A stretch of 64,000 bases of DNA from Mariniphaga anaerophila (GCF_900129025.1 NZ_FQUM01000003.1:186001-250000); one strand, 5' to 3'; shown: positions 25,985-36,032, counted from the first letter of the stretch. Made by a program: numbers and translations. Notes: a model not told the origin generated them from the sequence alone.

Positions 25985-27154
25985 ATGCTAAAATTAATCG
26001 GCTCCCTGGGAATAATACTTTTGTCTTTTTCGTGCATCGGAACCCAAACTTCAGCGTTAAAAACCGGCGCAGAACAACCTGAGAAGTATCTTCCGATACT
26101 GGAACAGAAGAAAGTAGGATTGGTAGTTAACCATACCTCGCGGGTTGGAGAAACGCACCTTGTCGATTTTTTAAAACAGCAAAAAGTTGAAGTTGTAAAA
26201 ATATTTGCACCAGAACACGGGTTCCGGGGAGATGCTTCGGCAGGCGAAAAAATAGAAGACGGAGTTGACAGCAAAACCGGAATTCCGGTTGTTTCGCTTT
26301 ATGGCAAAAACCGGAAACCGCTTCCTGAACATTTAGCTGATTTGGACATTCTTGTTTTTGACATTCAGGATGTGGGCTGCCGTTTCTATACCTACATTTC
26401 TACGTTGCATCTGGTGATGGAAGCCTGTGCCGAAAACGAAAAGCCACTGGTGGTGTTTGACCGGCCAAACCCAAACGGCGATTATGTTGCCGGGCCCATT
26501 CTCAACCCGAAATTTCAGTCTTTCGTTGGAATGCACCCAATTGCCCTTGTTCATGGATGCACCGTTGGAGAACTGGCACAAATGATAAACGGTGAAAATT
26601 GGTTGAAAACCGAAAAAAGTTGCGAGCTGAAAGTAATTCCCGTTGCAAACTACTCGCACAACATGACGTATTCGCTACCTGTTCCGCCCTCTCCTAACCT
26701 GCCCAACGATTTGGCAGTTCGCCTTTACCCTTCCCTTTGTTTTTTCGAAGCTACCAGTGTAAGCGTTGGACGGGGAACCGATTTCCCTTTTCAGGTTTTG
26801 GGCGGATTAAAACCGGAGCTCGGCAGTTTCAGCTTTACGCCCCGAAGCATTCCCAACGCAGCTGTAAACCCGCTTAACAAAGACAAAACATGCTATGGTG
26901 TTGATTTACGAAATCTTCAGAATGTTCCTCCATTTACATTGAAATTCTTTCTCGATTTTTACCATCAATATAAAAACGAAAAAGAATTTCTCACCAGCGA
27001 ACGGTGGCTCAACCAACTTGCCGGAACCGACGCGTTGATTCAGCAAATCAGGCAGGGGCTTTCCGAAGCTGAAATTACAGAAAGCTGGCAGCCGGAACTG
27101 GAGCAATACAAAAAGATGAGAAAAAATTATCTGCTATACCCCGATTTTGAATAG
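25985..27154 (+). CDS. DUF1343 / NamZ-like exo-N-acetylmuramidase, lipoprotein
   Basis: The 389-residue protein carries a lipoprotein signal (IILLSFSC) and the DUF1343 pattern: VGLVVNHTSRVG, FAPEHGFRGDASAGE, SLYGKNRKP, FDIQDVGCRFYTYISTL, FDRPNPNGDYVAGPIL and SVGRGTDFPFQ. Members of this family act as exo-beta-N-acetylmuramidases (NamZ), releasing terminal MurNAc from peptidoglycan fragments. It lies 2 bases before a sodium:solute symporter gene, consistent with release outside the inner membrane followed by uptake. Family assignment is firm; substrate is transferred from NamZ. Confidence 0.87.
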   Translation: MLKLIGSLGIILLSFSCIGTQTSALKTGAEQPEKYLPILEQKKVGLVVNHTSRVGETHLVDFLKQQKVEVVKIFAPEHGFRGDASAGEKIEDGVDSKTGIPVVSLYGKNRKPLPEHLADLDILVFDIQDVGCRFYTYISTLHLVMEACAENEKPLVVFDRPNPNGDYVAGPILNPKFQSFVGMHPIALVHGCTVGELAQMINGENWLKTEKSCELKVIPVANYSHNMTYSLPVPPSPNLPNDLAVRLYPSLCFFEATSVSVGRGTDFPFQVLGGLKPELGSFSFTPRSIPNAAVNPLNKDKTCYGVDLRNLQNVPPFTLKFFLDFYHQYKNEKEFLTSERWLNQLAGTDALIQQIRQGLSEAEITESWQPELEQYKKMRKNYLLYPDFE

Positions 27155-27156
27155 TT

Positions 27157-28611
27157 ATGAATCCGTATTTGGTACTTGGCCTGGTACTGGGCTATTTCTT
27201 TGTTTTGGTTGGAATCTCATGGTTTACATCGCGTAATGCCGACACACAGTCGTTTTTTACAGCAAACCGCAAATCGCCCTGGTACCTGGTTGCCTTCGGG
27301 ATGGTTGGTGCAACGCTTTCCGGCGTAACTTTTATTTCTGTGCCGGGAGAAGTTGGCAACTCCGCCTTTTCCTATTTGCAATTTGTTTTTGGCAATTTAG
27401 TCGGGTACTGGCTGGTTGCCGGAATTCTGCTGCCGCTTTACTACCGGCTAAACCTGGTTTCCATCTACTCCTTTCTCGATCAACGCTTTGGAAGTTCATC
27501 CTACAAAACCGGCTCATTCTTTTTCCTCATTTCAAAACTGATTGGAGCTGCTTTTCGTCTGTATCTGGTAGCAACCGTTTTACAACTGGCATTTTTCGAT
27601 GCGTTCGACATTCCCTTTTCAATTACGGTAATTGTTACAATTGCGCTAATCTGGGTATACACATTTAAAGGAGGGATTAAAACCATTGTCTGGACAGACG
27701 CCTTGCAAACCCTGTTTCTGGTCAGTGCCGTCATTTTTACCATTATTTCAATCAGCCGTACGCTCAACTTTGATTTTAACACGCTCGTTGAGCGAATTTC
27801 TACTGAGCCTTCGTCCCAAGTTTTCTTCTGGGACTGGAAATCAGGCAACAACTTTTTCAAGCAGTTTTTTGCGGGGATGTTCATAACAATTGTTATGGTT
27901 GGAATGGATCAGGATATGATGCAAAAAAACCTGACCTGCAAAAACAAAAAAGAGGCTCAAAAAAACATGATTGTTTTCAGCCTCTCTTTTCTCGTGGCAG
28001 TTGTTCTCTTCCTGTGCCTGGGCACTTTACTCTATATATTTGCAGCGGAAACGGGCATTCAGATTCCCAAAAATACTGATGATTTGTACCCGCTAATTGC
28101 ATTGAACCACCTGAATTTGACGGTTGGAATCGCATTTCTGATGGGAATAACTGCGGCTGCCTACTCCAGCGCCGACTCTGCACTTACAGCGCTTACTACT
28201 TCGTTTAGCGTAGATTTTTTAAAAATTGGCAATTACGAGGAAGAACAACGTAAACGCATAAAAAAACGAGTTCACATTTTGTTCTCAGTGCTACTTGCAG
28301 TCGTAATTCTCATATTCCGTGCAATCAGCAACGAAAGTGTTGTGGTTGCGGTGTTTAAAGTTGCCGGGTACACCTACGGGCCAATCCTCGGACTGTTCGT
28401 ATTTGGTATGTACACCAAACGGAGCATCAAAGATAAATGGGTTCCGGCTATTGCCATAATTTCACCGGTTCTGTGTTATTTTATCTCAGCATATTCCGAA
28501 GTGCTTTTTAACGGATATAAATTCGGATTTGAGCTTCTAATTCTGAACGGCTTTTTAACATTTGCAGGGCTGTTGGCCATTTCAAAAAAAGATGTTGTAA
28601 AAGATGAATAG
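27157..28611 (+). CDS. Sodium:solute symporter (SSF family), possibly for MurNAc
   Basis: The 484-residue protein has about 13 membrane helices and SSF landmarks, including AFGMVGATLSGVTFIS, KLIGAAFRLYLVATVLQL, YTFKGGIKTIVWTDALQTLFL (the SSF signature region) and DQDMMQKNL. These proteins import small solutes with Na+. The 2-base spacing after the NamZ-like gene suggests the substrate is a cell-wall sugar such as MurNAc, as proposed for Tannerella; this is inferred. Sodium for it could be supplied by the Na+-NQR encoded nearby. Confidence 0.88.
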   Translation: MNPYLVLGLVLGYFFVLVGISWFTSRNADTQSFFTANRKSPWYLVAFGMVGATLSGVTFISVPGEVGNSAFSYLQFVFGNLVGYWLVAGILLPLYYRLNLVSIYSFLDQRFGSSSYKTGSFFFLISKLIGAAFRLYLVATVLQLAFFDAFDIPFSITVIVTIALIWVYTFKGGIKTIVWTDALQTLFLVSAVIFTIISISRTLNFDFNTLVERISTEPSSQVFFWDWKSGNNFFKQFFAGMFITIVMVGMDQDMMQKNLTCKNKKEAQKNMIVFSLSFLVAVVLFLCLGTLLYIFAAETGIQIPKNTDDLYPLIALNHLNLTVGIAFLMGITAAAYSSADSALTALTTSFSVDFLKIGNYEEEQRKRIKKRVHILFSVLLAVVILIFRAISNESVVVAVFKVAGYTYGPILGLFVFGMYTKRSIKDKWVPAIAIISPVLCYFISAYSEVLFNGYKFGFELLILNGFLTFAGLLAISKKDVVKDE

Positions 28612-28647
28612 TTGTAAATAAATGTTAATTTTTGTGAATTGATTTAT

Positions 28648-28655
28648 TATCTTTG
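28648..28655 (+). promoter_or_regulatory. Bacteroidota -7 promoter element
   Basis: TATCTTTG, a TAnnTTTG match 48 bases before the TTG start of the beta-helix lipoprotein gene. It separates that gene from the NamZ/symporter pair. Confidence 0.5.
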
Positions 28656-28703
28656 CAAAATAAGAATTAAGAAAAGCCGTTGTAGCATTATAAATTCGGG
28701 AAA

Positions 28704-30155
28704 TTGGTTAAATATCTGCTTCAAATATCACTTGTGGCCCTGGTGGTTATTTCGCTTTTTTCATGCGAAGATGAAGGATATTTGAATTCTCCCGATGCCC
28801 AATTGCAGTTTTCAATCGACACGGTGATGTTCGACACCATCTTCACTACTATCGGTTCTACAACACAACATCTGAAAATATACAATCCTTACGATGAAAA
28901 TGTACTGATTTCCCGCATTCGGGTTGCAGGAGGAGATTTCTCCAATTTCAGACTGAATGTAAACGGAACATCTGCCAACGAAGTTTATGAAGTAGAAGTC
29001 CCGGCTCGTGACAGCATTTTCATTTTTGTGGAAGTAACCATCGATCCCAACGGCCAGAACTTGCCGATGGTTGTGCAAGATTCCATCGAATTTACCACGA
29101 ATTCAAATCACCAAAACATTAAGCTGATTGCCTACGGGCAGGATTTTAAGCTCATAAAAAGCGAGACCATAAAAACAACTACCTGGACGGCAGAAAAGCC
29201 TTATCTGATTTACGATTATGCTTATGTTGACAGCACGTCAACACTGACCATTGAGCCGGGAACAAGAATTTATTTTCATAAAGATGCCGGGTTGTACGTC
29301 AGAGGGACACTTATTGCTAATGGAAATTTTCAGAACCAGATTCTCTTTACCGCAGACAGGCTTGAAGACACGTATAAAAATATTCCGGATCAGTGGAACG
29401 GAATAATTCTGTTTTCAGGCAGCAAAAACAATGTTATGAATTTCGCCAATATAAAAAATGCCAATATTGGCCTCCAGGTGGGTACCATAGAAGATGAAGG
29501 ACATGCTTCTCTCGAACTCTCGAATTCCAAGATTGAAAACATGGCTTATGCGGGTCTGTTTGCCATAAAATCGAAAATATCTGGATACAATAATGTAATT
29601 GCAAACTGCGGGTTTTACGCTACAGCCCTGCTGGTTGGCGGAGAATACGAGTTTTACCATACAACCATTGCCAATTATTGGGGAGGATATTCTTCAAGAG
29701 CACGCAAAACTGCGTCCCTGGTGATTTCAAACGCACTTATTCTTAAGGCTGCTGACGGCTCTGACGTCACATATACAGGCGACCTGGAAAAGGCATTCTT
29801 CGGAAACAGTATTGTTTACGGGAACAACCCCATGGAAATTGAATTGGGAAAAAACGAAGAAAAAGCCTTCAACTATTTCTTTGACCATTGCATTATTCAG
29901 GTGCCCGACACGTTCAAGGTAAACAACAAAGACCATTACAAAAATGTATGGAAAGGCGAAGAATATAATCCGTTGTTTATGGATCCGTACGACGATTACA
30001 ACTACGCCCTTGATACACTTTCGGCTGCAAAAGACATTGGGAATCCCGATTTTGCGAAATTTTTCCCCATGGACATAATGAACAAAGACCGTTTATCTGA
30101 CGATGGTCCTGATCTGGGAGCTTATGAGCGAATAGAAAAAAAGGATGAAAATTAG
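28704..30155 (+). CDS. Beta-helix lipoprotein of unknown function
   Basis: The 483-residue protein must start at TTG 28704: the frame closes upstream at a TAG (28683) and no ATG precedes the lipoprotein signal (VVISLFSC). After an Ig-like domain (about residues 30-150, KIYNPYDENVLISRIRV..., ARDSIFIFVEVTIDP), a parallel beta-helix follows (LTIEPGTRIYFHKDAGLYVRG-like and repeated short strands), ending in the GPDLGAYE motif common at the end of such surface proteins. It is probably on the cell surface. It overlaps the following secreted nuclease/phosphatase gene by 11 bases. Confidence 0.75.
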   Translation: MVKYLLQISLVALVVISLFSCEDEGYLNSPDAQLQFSIDTVMFDTIFTTIGSTTQHLKIYNPYDENVLISRIRVAGGDFSNFRLNVNGTSANEVYEVEVPARDSIFIFVEVTIDPNGQNLPMVVQDSIEFTTNSNHQNIKLIAYGQDFKLIKSETIKTTTWTAEKPYLIYDYAYVDSTSTLTIEPGTRIYFHKDAGLYVRGTLIANGNFQNQILFTADRLEDTYKNIPDQWNGIILFSGSKNNVMNFANIKNANIGLQVGTIEDEGHASLELSNSKIENMAYAGLFAIKSKISGYNNVIANCGFYATALLVGGEYEFYHTTIANYWGGYSSRARKTASLVISNALILKAADGSDVTYTGDLEKAFFGNSIVYGNNPMEIELGKNEEKAFNYFFDHCIIQVPDTFKVNNKDHYKNVWKGEEYNPLFMDPYDDYNYALDTLSAAKDIGNPDFAKFFPMDIMNKDRLSDDGPDLGAYERIEKKDEN

Positions 30156-31170
30156 CATAATCATTTGTGTTATTCTTTCTTTCTCTATTCAATCTTTTTC
30201 TCAGGAATATTCCATTCTCTCTTATAATGTTGAAAATCTTTTCGACGTAGATGATGCTCCGGCGAGCAACGACGAGGAATTTACCCCGGCAGGAGACAGG
30301 CACTGGACTCACAAACGTTTCAGGCAAAAAATCACAAACATTTCGAAAGTTATTCTAAATTCTAACGGATGGACACCTCCTGCTTTAGTTGCCCTTTGCG
30401 AAATTGAAAACCGATACGTATTGAACCAACTGCTCACAGAAACCCCACTGCAGTCATTTCCCTACAAAATTATTCACAAAGACTCTCCCGACCAGAGAGG
30501 TATCGATGTGGCTTTAATTTACAACGAAAATGAATTTTACCCGCTGGAATACAAATACACGCCAATCCGGTTGTCAGAAGACTCAGTATTGGATTCCCGG
30601 GAAATTCTTTACGTATCTGGAATTGTTAGAAACACCGACACTTTACATCTTTTTGCCAACCACTGGCCTTCGAGGTACTCTGGCATAATGGAAAGCCAGC
30701 CCAAACGAAACCTTGCTGCGCAAACGCTTCGAAACGAAGTAACAGCGCTACAGAAAAAATACCACAATCCGAAAATTATAATCGTTGGCGATTTCAACGA
30801 TCAACCTACAGATGAAAGCGTGAAAGACTATTTAGAAGCACTAGCGACTTCCGGCGAAAACCAGCAGATCAACAAAAACAGCCTGTACAATTTATCGTCC
30901 TCTTGGGTAAACAAAGAACCGGGAACGATCAAATACCAGTCGCAATGGTCAGTCTTCGATCAGGTAATTGTTTCCGGAAGTCTGCTGCATTCGGAAAACG
31001 GATTATCCACAAAAGCAGACTGGGCAGAAATTATCAGACTTCCTTTTTTGCTGGAAAATGATGAAAGATATGGCGGACAAAAACCAACCAGAACATACAA
31101 CGGATTCAGATACAATGGAGGATTCAGCGACCATTTGCCAGTTCTGGTAAAACTGCAAACCGAGAACTAA
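30145..31170 (+). CDS. Exported endonuclease/exonuclease/phosphatase family protein
   Basis: The 341-residue protein has a signal peptide ([20 protein letters not shown]) and the EEP fold motifs: SYNVENLFD (Asn metal site), CEIEN (Glu), [16 protein letters not shown] (Asp/Asn) and the terminal SDHLPVLV (Asp-His pair). All catalytic residues are present, so it should be an active metal-dependent phosphodiesterase or nuclease outside the inner membrane. It overlaps the beta-helix lipoprotein gene by 11 bases. The substrate, nucleic acid or another phosphoester, is unknown. It overlaps the convergent cca gene end by 4 bases. Confidence 0.88.
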   Translation: MKISIIICVILSFSIQSFSQEYSILSYNVENLFDVDDAPASNDEEFTPAGDRHWTHKRFRQKITNISKVILNSNGWTPPALVALCEIENRYVLNQLLTETPLQSFPYKIIHKDSPDQRGIDVALIYNENEFYPLEYKYTPIRLSEDSVLDSREILYVSGIVRNTDTLHLFANHWPSRYSGIMESQPKRNLAAQTLRNEVTALQKKYHNPKIIIVGDFNDQPTDESVKDYLEALATSGENQQINKNSLYNLSSSWVNKEPGTIKYQSQWSVFDQVIVSGSLLHSENGLSTKADWAEIIRLPFLLENDERYGGQKPTRTYNGFRYNGGFSDHLPVLVKLQTEN

Positions 31171-32576
31171 TCAACCGGGTCAAGGCCTAAGTCTTCTGCT
31201 GTTTTCAGCATAAAAGCAAACGCCTCGTTATAGTCGTTTCTGATTAGGCCGTCAAGAATCGCTTCTTTTATGGCATCCTTAATCTGTCCAACTTCGCGAC
31301 ACGGAGCAAGTCCGAATTTTTCCATAATTAGCTCTCCCGAAATCGGTGGTTGGAAATTACGTACAGCATCCTTTTCCTCTATTTCTTTTAGTTTGCGCCG
31401 AACAATCTGAAAATTTTTCATGTATCGCTTCACTTTCTCCGAATTCTTGGATGTGATGTCGGCCTCGCACAGTGTCATCAAATCATCAATATCGTCACCC
31501 GCCTCAAACAACAAACGACGAACTGCCGAATCTGTAACTTCATCCTCAGAAAGAACTATTGGCCGCATGTGCAGCATTACCATTTTCTGAACATATTTCA
31601 TTTTCTCGTTCAATGGAAGTTTCATCCTGCGAAAAATCTTAGGAATCATTTTCACACCCACAAAGTTATGTGCATGGAAAGTCCAACCCTGTCCTTCAAT
31701 AAACTTTTTGGTGGCTGGTTTGGCAATGTCGTGCAACAATGCCGACCACCGCAGCCAAAGGTCATCGGTATGCGGAACAATGCGATCGAGCACTGTTAAA
31801 GTATGGTAAAAGTTATCTTTATGACCAATGCCTTTTACGACCTCGACACCTTTCAGTTTCTTCAATTCCGGAAAAATAATATCCAGAATCCCGGTTTCTT
31901 CCAACAGTTTAAAACCGACTGACGGTTTGTCTGCTGCCATAATTTTATTCAGTTCATCCGAGATGCGTTCAGCCGAAACAATGTTAATCCTGTCCCTGTT
32001 TGCCGCGATAGCCTGCAAGGTTTTTGGTTCTATTTCGAAACCAAGCTGGGTGGAAAAACGGATGGCGCGCATCATTCTCAACGGGTCATCTGAAAATGTT
32101 ATGGAAGGGTCGAGAGGCGTCCGGATAATTTTGTCTTCTAAATCTTTCAACCCGTTGAAAGGATCGAGCAACTGCCCGTAATTGTAACTATTGAGCCCCA
32201 GAGCCAGCGCATTTATTGTAAAATCGCGACGATCCTGATCATCTTCAAGTGTCCCGTTCTCTACAATTGGTTTCCGAGAATCACTCCGGTACGACTCCTT
32301 TCGTGCGCCAACAAACTCCACTTCAAAGTTGCGGTATTTTAATTGGGCTGTACCAAAATTCTTAAAGACATTAACCCTCGGACTGGGTTTCAATTCCCGG
32401 GCAACACTCTCGGCCAGAGCAATTCCACTCCCCAGTGTAACCACGTCAATATCTTTCGACGGTCGTTTCAGAATCAGATCACGTACGTAACCACCTATCA
32501 CATAGGCATCCTGATTCTTTTTATCTGCAGCCCGTGAAATAATTTCAAATATTTTGCTTTCCAGTTTATATTCCAT
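31167..32576 (-). CDS. cca: CCA-adding tRNA nucleotidyltransferase with HD domain
   Basis: The 469-residue protein is a class II polymerase-beta-type nucleotidyltransferase. Visible are GGYVRDLIL and DIDVV (metal-binding Asp residues), [14 protein letters not shown], the [18 protein letters not shown] brace, and an HD-domain segment ([14 protein letters not shown]). It adds or repairs the 3' CCA of tRNAs. The family also contains poly(A) polymerases, but this length and layout are standard for Bacteroidota CCA enzymes. Confidence 0.9.
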   Translation of the reverse strand: MEYKLESKIFEIISRAADKKNQDAYVIGGYVRDLILKRPSKDIDVVTLGSGIALAESVARELKPSPRVNVFKNFGTAQLKYRNFEVEFVGARKESYRSDSRKPIVENGTLEDDQDRRDFTINALALGLNSYNYGQLLDPFNGLKDLEDKIIRTPLDPSITFSDDPLRMMRAIRFSTQLGFEIEPKTLQAIAANRDRINIVSAERISDELNKIMAADKPSVGFKLLEETGILDIIFPELKKLKGVEVVKGIGHKDNFYHTLTVLDRIVPHTDDLWLRWSALLHDIAKPATKKFIEGQGWTFHAHNFVGVKMIPKIFRRMKLPLNEKMKYVQKMVMLHMRPIVLSEDEVTDSAVRRLLFEAGDDIDDLMTLCEADITSKNSEKVKRYMKNFQIVRRKLKEIEEKDAVRNFQPPISGELIMEKFGLAPCREVGQIKDAIKEAILDGLIRNDYNEAFAFMLKTAEDLGLDPVD

Positions 32577-32635
32577 CTTCTGACAAAAAAGGATTTTAAT
32601 TAACGTTTTTCTGACAGTGCAGAAAAAAATTGTGA

Positions 32636-32643
32636 CAAAATTA
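32636..32643 (-). promoter_or_regulatory. Bacteroidota -7 promoter element for cca
   Basis: On the minus strand the site reads TAATTTTG, 59 bases upstream of the cca ATG. It is divergent from the trxA -7 element 50 bases away. Confidence 0.4.
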
Positions 32644-32694
32644 CAATAATTGAGCTAAAACCAGTTCTATTTTTTCATTCAGGTAAAATGGTAT

Positions 32695-32702
32695 TATCTT
32701 TG
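32695..32702 (+). promoter_or_regulatory. Bacteroidota -7 promoter element for trxA
   Basis: TATCTTTG, a full TAnnTTTG match 49 bases before the thioredoxin ATG at 32752. Confidence 0.5.
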
Positions 32703-32751
32703 CAAATAGATATCGACAAATTTAGATATGTAAATTTTTAATTTCACGAAT

Positions 32752-33123
32752 ATGTTAGAACATTTGACAAAAGAGACATTTAAAGAAAAAGTATTCAACT
32801 TTGAAGCGAATAAAGATTGGAAATTTGAAGGTTCAGTTCCATGTATGATAGATTTTTACGCCGACTGGTGTGGCCCGTGTAAAATGGTTGCTCCTGTTTT
32901 GGAAGAGTTGCAGAAAGAATACGGTGACAAGCTCGTAATTTACAAAGTCAACACCGAGCAGGAACAGGAACTGGCAGGTATGTTCGGAATCCAGAGCATT
33001 CCTTCGTTACTGTTTGTTCCGGTTGACGGCCAGCCACAAATGGCAATGGGAGCGCTACCGAAAGCAACTTTTGAGCAGGCCATTTCCGATGTATTAAAGG
33101 TTGAAAAACCGCAGGAAAATTAA
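32752..33123 (+). CDS. trxA: Thioredoxin
   Basis: The 123-residue protein has the active site WCGPC with Cys40 and Cys43, the cis-proline stretch IQSIPSLLF, and no signal peptide, so it is a cytoplasmic disulfide reductase. It is slightly longer than E. coli thioredoxin because of an N-terminal segment. Its stop overlaps the convergent murF gene by 4 bases. Confidence 0.93.
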   Translation: MLEHLTKETFKEKVFNFEANKDWKFEGSVPCMIDFYADWCGPCKMVAPVLEELQKEYGDKLVIYKVNTEQEQELAGMFGIQSIPSLLFVPVDGQPQMAMGALPKATFEQAISDVLKVEKPQEN

Positions 33124-34409
33124 ACTGCTTCGAGCACTTTTTCTAGCTGAATCCCCCGGGAGCCTTTTACCAAAACCGCTCCTGCTTTTATGGGATTCTG
33201 AATTAAATACCGGCAAAGTTCACCGGAATCAGGAAAGGTTAAATACGAATAATTTTGGGCTGCTTTATTGAATAGTGGTCCCACAAGAAACACCGCTTCA
33301 AAGGGGTGTTTTTTTGTTTGCTCCAATATTTGCAAGTGCTCTTCGGGCGACTTTTCGCCTAATTCCAGCATATCTCCCAAAATAAGCACACGGGGCGGTG
33401 CGAACATAGAAACAAAGCTATCGATGGATGCCTGCATGCTTGTGGGATTGGCATTGTAGGCGTCCATAATTATTTTCAGCCCATTCTTCTCAACTAACTG
33501 CGAACGGTTGTTCTGAGGTCTGTAATTACCAACTGCCTCCTGTATTTCCAACGGATCTACTTTAAAATAATTCCCGATGCAGGCTGCTGCCAGTATGTTT
33601 TCGAAATTATACCGGCCGGTTAGCCGGGTATTCAGATACAAAACGCCTTTCGGAAAATTCACTTTGGCGTGAATATACGGCGGAGAAAAAACAGGTTCCC
33701 CCACAAAATCGGCGTTTGTTTCACCATAGCTTATTTTATTTGAATATCCATTTATCAGTTCTTCCAAAACCGAATTGTCCCTGTTATAGAAAACAACACC
33801 TTTTTTTCCACACACATGCTTGTATAACTCGGCTTTCGTCTCTTTAATGGTTTCAAAAGACCCGAACCCTTCGAGGTGGGCGCGGCCGATATTTGTAATA
33901 ATTCCATAATCAGGATCTGCGATGGAGCAAAGCTCCCCTATTTCGTAAGGATGATTGGCCCCCATTTCCACCACACCAATCTCGGTGTCGCTATTCATTT
34001 GAAGTAGCGTAAGCGGAACACCAATGTGGTTGTTGAAATTTCCCTGCGTAAAAACTATATTGTATTTCTTTTCTAGAACCGCTGCAATAAGTTCTTTTGT
34101 TGTTGTTTTCCCGTTGGAACCGGTTATTCCTATAATTGGAATTCCCAATTGTTCTCTATGATAATGTGCCAAATCCTGTAAGGCCGTAAGCACATTTTTC
34201 ACCAAAACTGTTTTCCCCGGAATTTCATATTCTTCCTCATCAATTACAGCAAACGCAGCTCCTTTTTGAATGGCATTTGCTGCAAATTTATTCCCGTTGA
34301 ATTTCTCTCCTTTCAGCGCAAAAAACAAACATCCCAGTTCAATTTTTCTGCTGTCGGTTATTACCATGGGATGTGTGAGGTAAATCTTATAAATCTCTTC
34401 TATAGTCAT
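33120..34409 (-). CDS. murF: UDP-MurNAc-tripeptide--D-Ala-D-Ala ligase
   Basis: The 429-residue ligase has the Mur P-loop GITGSNGKTTTKEL, the central domain pair GVVEMGANHPYEIGEL and TNIGRAHLEGFGS, and the C-terminal ILGDMLELGEKSPEEH with VLVKGSRG. It adds D-Ala-D-Ala to the UDP-MurNAc tripeptide in the cytoplasm, the last soluble step of peptidoglycan precursor synthesis. It lies downstream of gldJ on the same strand, but an intrinsic terminator sits just before its start. Confidence 0.93.
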   Translation of the reverse strand: MTIEEIYKIYLTHPMVITDSRKIELGCLFFALKGEKFNGNKFAANAIQKGAAFAVIDEEEYEIPGKTVLVKNVLTALQDLAHYHREQLGIPIIGITGSNGKTTTKELIAAVLEKKYNIVFTQGNFNNHIGVPLTLLQMNSDTEIGVVEMGANHPYEIGELCSIADPDYGIITNIGRAHLEGFGSFETIKETKAELYKHVCGKKGVVFYNRDNSVLEELINGYSNKISYGETNADFVGEPVFSPPYIHAKVNFPKGVLYLNTRLTGRYNFENILAAACIGNYFKVDPLEIQEAVGNYRPQNNRSQLVEKNGLKIIMDAYNANPTSMQASIDSFVSMFAPPRVLILGDMLELGEKSPEEHLQILEQTKKHPFEAVFLVGPLFNKAAQNYSYLTFPDSGELCRYLIQNPIKAGAVLVKGSRGIQLEKVLEAV

Positions 34410-34416
34410 TATCGTA

Positions 34417-34452
34417 AATAAAAAACCTCATCTGCCGAAAACAAATGAGGTT
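34417..34452 (-). terminator. Intrinsic terminator of gldJ, just before murF
   Basis: On the minus strand: stem AACCTCAT / ATGAGGTT (8 base pairs) with a 13-base loop, followed by TTTTTTATTT. It ends only about 8 bases before the murF ATG. Confidence 0.8.
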
Positions 34453-34473
34453 CAGTATAAAATTCATTTCTTT

Positions 34474-35934
34474 TTAAAATCCCTGTGGACTTCCAACGCG
34501 TGTCATTGCACAACGGAAGCCCAAATCATCCTGAGCTTTGGCTTGTTCCAGATATCTTCTTGTTCCGGGAACAAGCCAATAGGGACGGTCTTTCCATGAG
34601 CCACCTTTATAAACCCTTACTTCGTCACTAATTAATGAAGAAAAGTTTCCGGTGCCGTCATACTGAATGTACATATCTTTAGTAGTTCTTCCTTCTTCCG
34701 AATTCCAGTTTCCGCTTTCTACCATTTGCGAATTAGCATTACCGTCGCGAAAATTTCTGTAATCGGCAATGGTATCTTGCACCAGTCGGCCATATTGGTC
34801 GCGAACAAATCCACCATCAGCGCCACGACGATACTCTGTCACTACGTTTCCTCTGAAAGGCTGAAATTCTTCCACATCAACAAACGAAAGCGGACGATAA
34901 ACGTCAGCCACCCATTCATTAACATTCCCTGACATACAGTAAAGCCCGTAATCGTTAGGGTCGTATGAAAAAACAGGTGCCGAAATATCAGCATTATCAT
35001 TCAATGCTCCGGCCATCCCCATCATGTCACCACGTCCTCTCACGAAGTTGGCTTTCAATCTGCCTTTTTCTTTTCTGGAATCTTCCCGCAAATAAGCACC
35101 GTTCCAGGGATACATTTTTCTGTCCGTCAGAAGTTCGCCATCGGTATTTCCAATGAGTCCGTATGCCGCATATTCCCATTCTGCTTCGGTGGGCAACCTG
35201 TATGTGGGCAGCATTAAACCGTCTTCCCATTTTACCCGGCGAGTAGTTCCGTCAGGATTCTCCTGCGGTTTCTCTCCGGCAGTGCCATCGTATAAACCTG
35301 TCAGGTATGTATTTGTTGTAAAAACATTCTCGCCGTTCTGTGCATTATCATGTTGAAGAACGCCTCTTGAAACCAAAATTTGTTCATTCACCCTGTCGGT
35401 ACGCCATTCGCAATAAGCATTGGCTTGTTCCCAGGTAACTCCAACAACCGGATAATCGGTATAAGCCGGGTGCCTGAAATAATTAGTTACATAGGGTTCG
35501 TTATATGCAAGTTCACTTCTCCACAGCGTAGTATCAGGAAGTGCAGAGTTAATCTTCTGCCTGTCTCCAGGGTAAACCCGGTTTAACCAGTGAACGTATT
35601 CGCGATAGTCCTGGTTTGAAACTTCTGTTTCATCCATATAAAAAGAAGCCACGGTAACTCGGCGGGGATGATTGTCCCAACGGTACATTACGTCCTCTTC
35701 AACACGGCCCATTGTAAAGGTACCGCCCTGAATAAAAACCAGTCCCGGACCGGGTTCCTGTTCATACCCAGAAACATAAGGAATATTCCCTGTTTCTTCA
35801 GCATTATATTCCCAACCAGTTGTGCGGGAAGATTCTCCTCTCCCGCCACCGCCAAAAAGTCCGCATCCTGAAACAAACGCGGCTAAAAACAGTAACAATA
35901 ATGTCCTTAGCTTCATCAACTTAGTGTTTTTCAT
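34474..35934 (-). CDS. gldJ: Gliding motility / T9SS lipoprotein GldJ
   Basis: The 486-residue lipoprotein (signal ending VSGC) has the formylglycine-generating-enzyme (sulfatase-modifying) fold: PGLVFIQGGTFTMG, SFYMDETEVSNQDYREYV, YPVVGVTWEQANAYCEWR, YRLPTEAEWEYAA, MSGNVNEWVADVYRP and DEVRVYKGGSWKDRPYW. The TTGW near the start, the WRTDRVNEQ segment and the terminal GFRCAMTRVGS match GldJ better than GldK. GldJ is needed for gliding and T9SS secretion in Flavobacterium. It is divergent from porU, and that neighbourhood supports the assignment. Confidence 0.88.
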   Translation of the reverse strand: MKNTKLMKLRTLLLLFLAAFVSGCGLFGGGGRGESSRTTGWEYNAEETGNIPYVSGYEQEPGPGLVFIQGGTFTMGRVEEDVMYRWDNHPRRVTVASFYMDETEVSNQDYREYVHWLNRVYPGDRQKINSALPDTTLWRSELAYNEPYVTNYFRHPAYTDYPVVGVTWEQANAYCEWRTDRVNEQILVSRGVLQHDNAQNGENVFTTNTYLTGLYDGTAGEKPQENPDGTTRRVKWEDGLMLPTYRLPTEAEWEYAAYGLIGNTDGELLTDRKMYPWNGAYLREDSRKEKGRLKANFVRGRGDMMGMAGALNDNADISAPVFSYDPNDYGLYCMSGNVNEWVADVYRPLSFVDVEEFQPFRGNVVTEYRRGADGGFVRDQYGRLVQDTIADYRNFRDGNANSQMVESGNWNSEEGRTTKDMYIQYDGTGNFSSLISDEVRVYKGGSWKDRPYWLVPGTRRYLEQAKAQDDLGFRCAMTRVGSPQGF

Positions 35935-35950
35935 TTTTTTCCGATTGTCA

Positions 35951-35958
35951 CAAATATA
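35951..35958 (-). promoter_or_regulatory. Bacteroidota -7 promoter element for gldJ
   Basis: On the minus strand the site reads TATATTTG, a TAnnTTTG match 16 bases before the gldJ ATG. Confidence 0.45.
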
Positions 35959-36024
35959 ACTGATTTGTTGAATTCTTATTGCTTTGCTATCTTATTATTT
36001 TTCACGTTTTATAAACCTTGTGGT

Positions 36025-36032
36025 TATATTTG
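36025..36032 (+). promoter_or_regulatory. Bacteroidota -7 promoter element for porU
   Basis: TATATTTG, a TAnnTTTG match 99 bases before the porU ATG at 36132. The leader would be about 95 nt. Confidence 0.45.
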
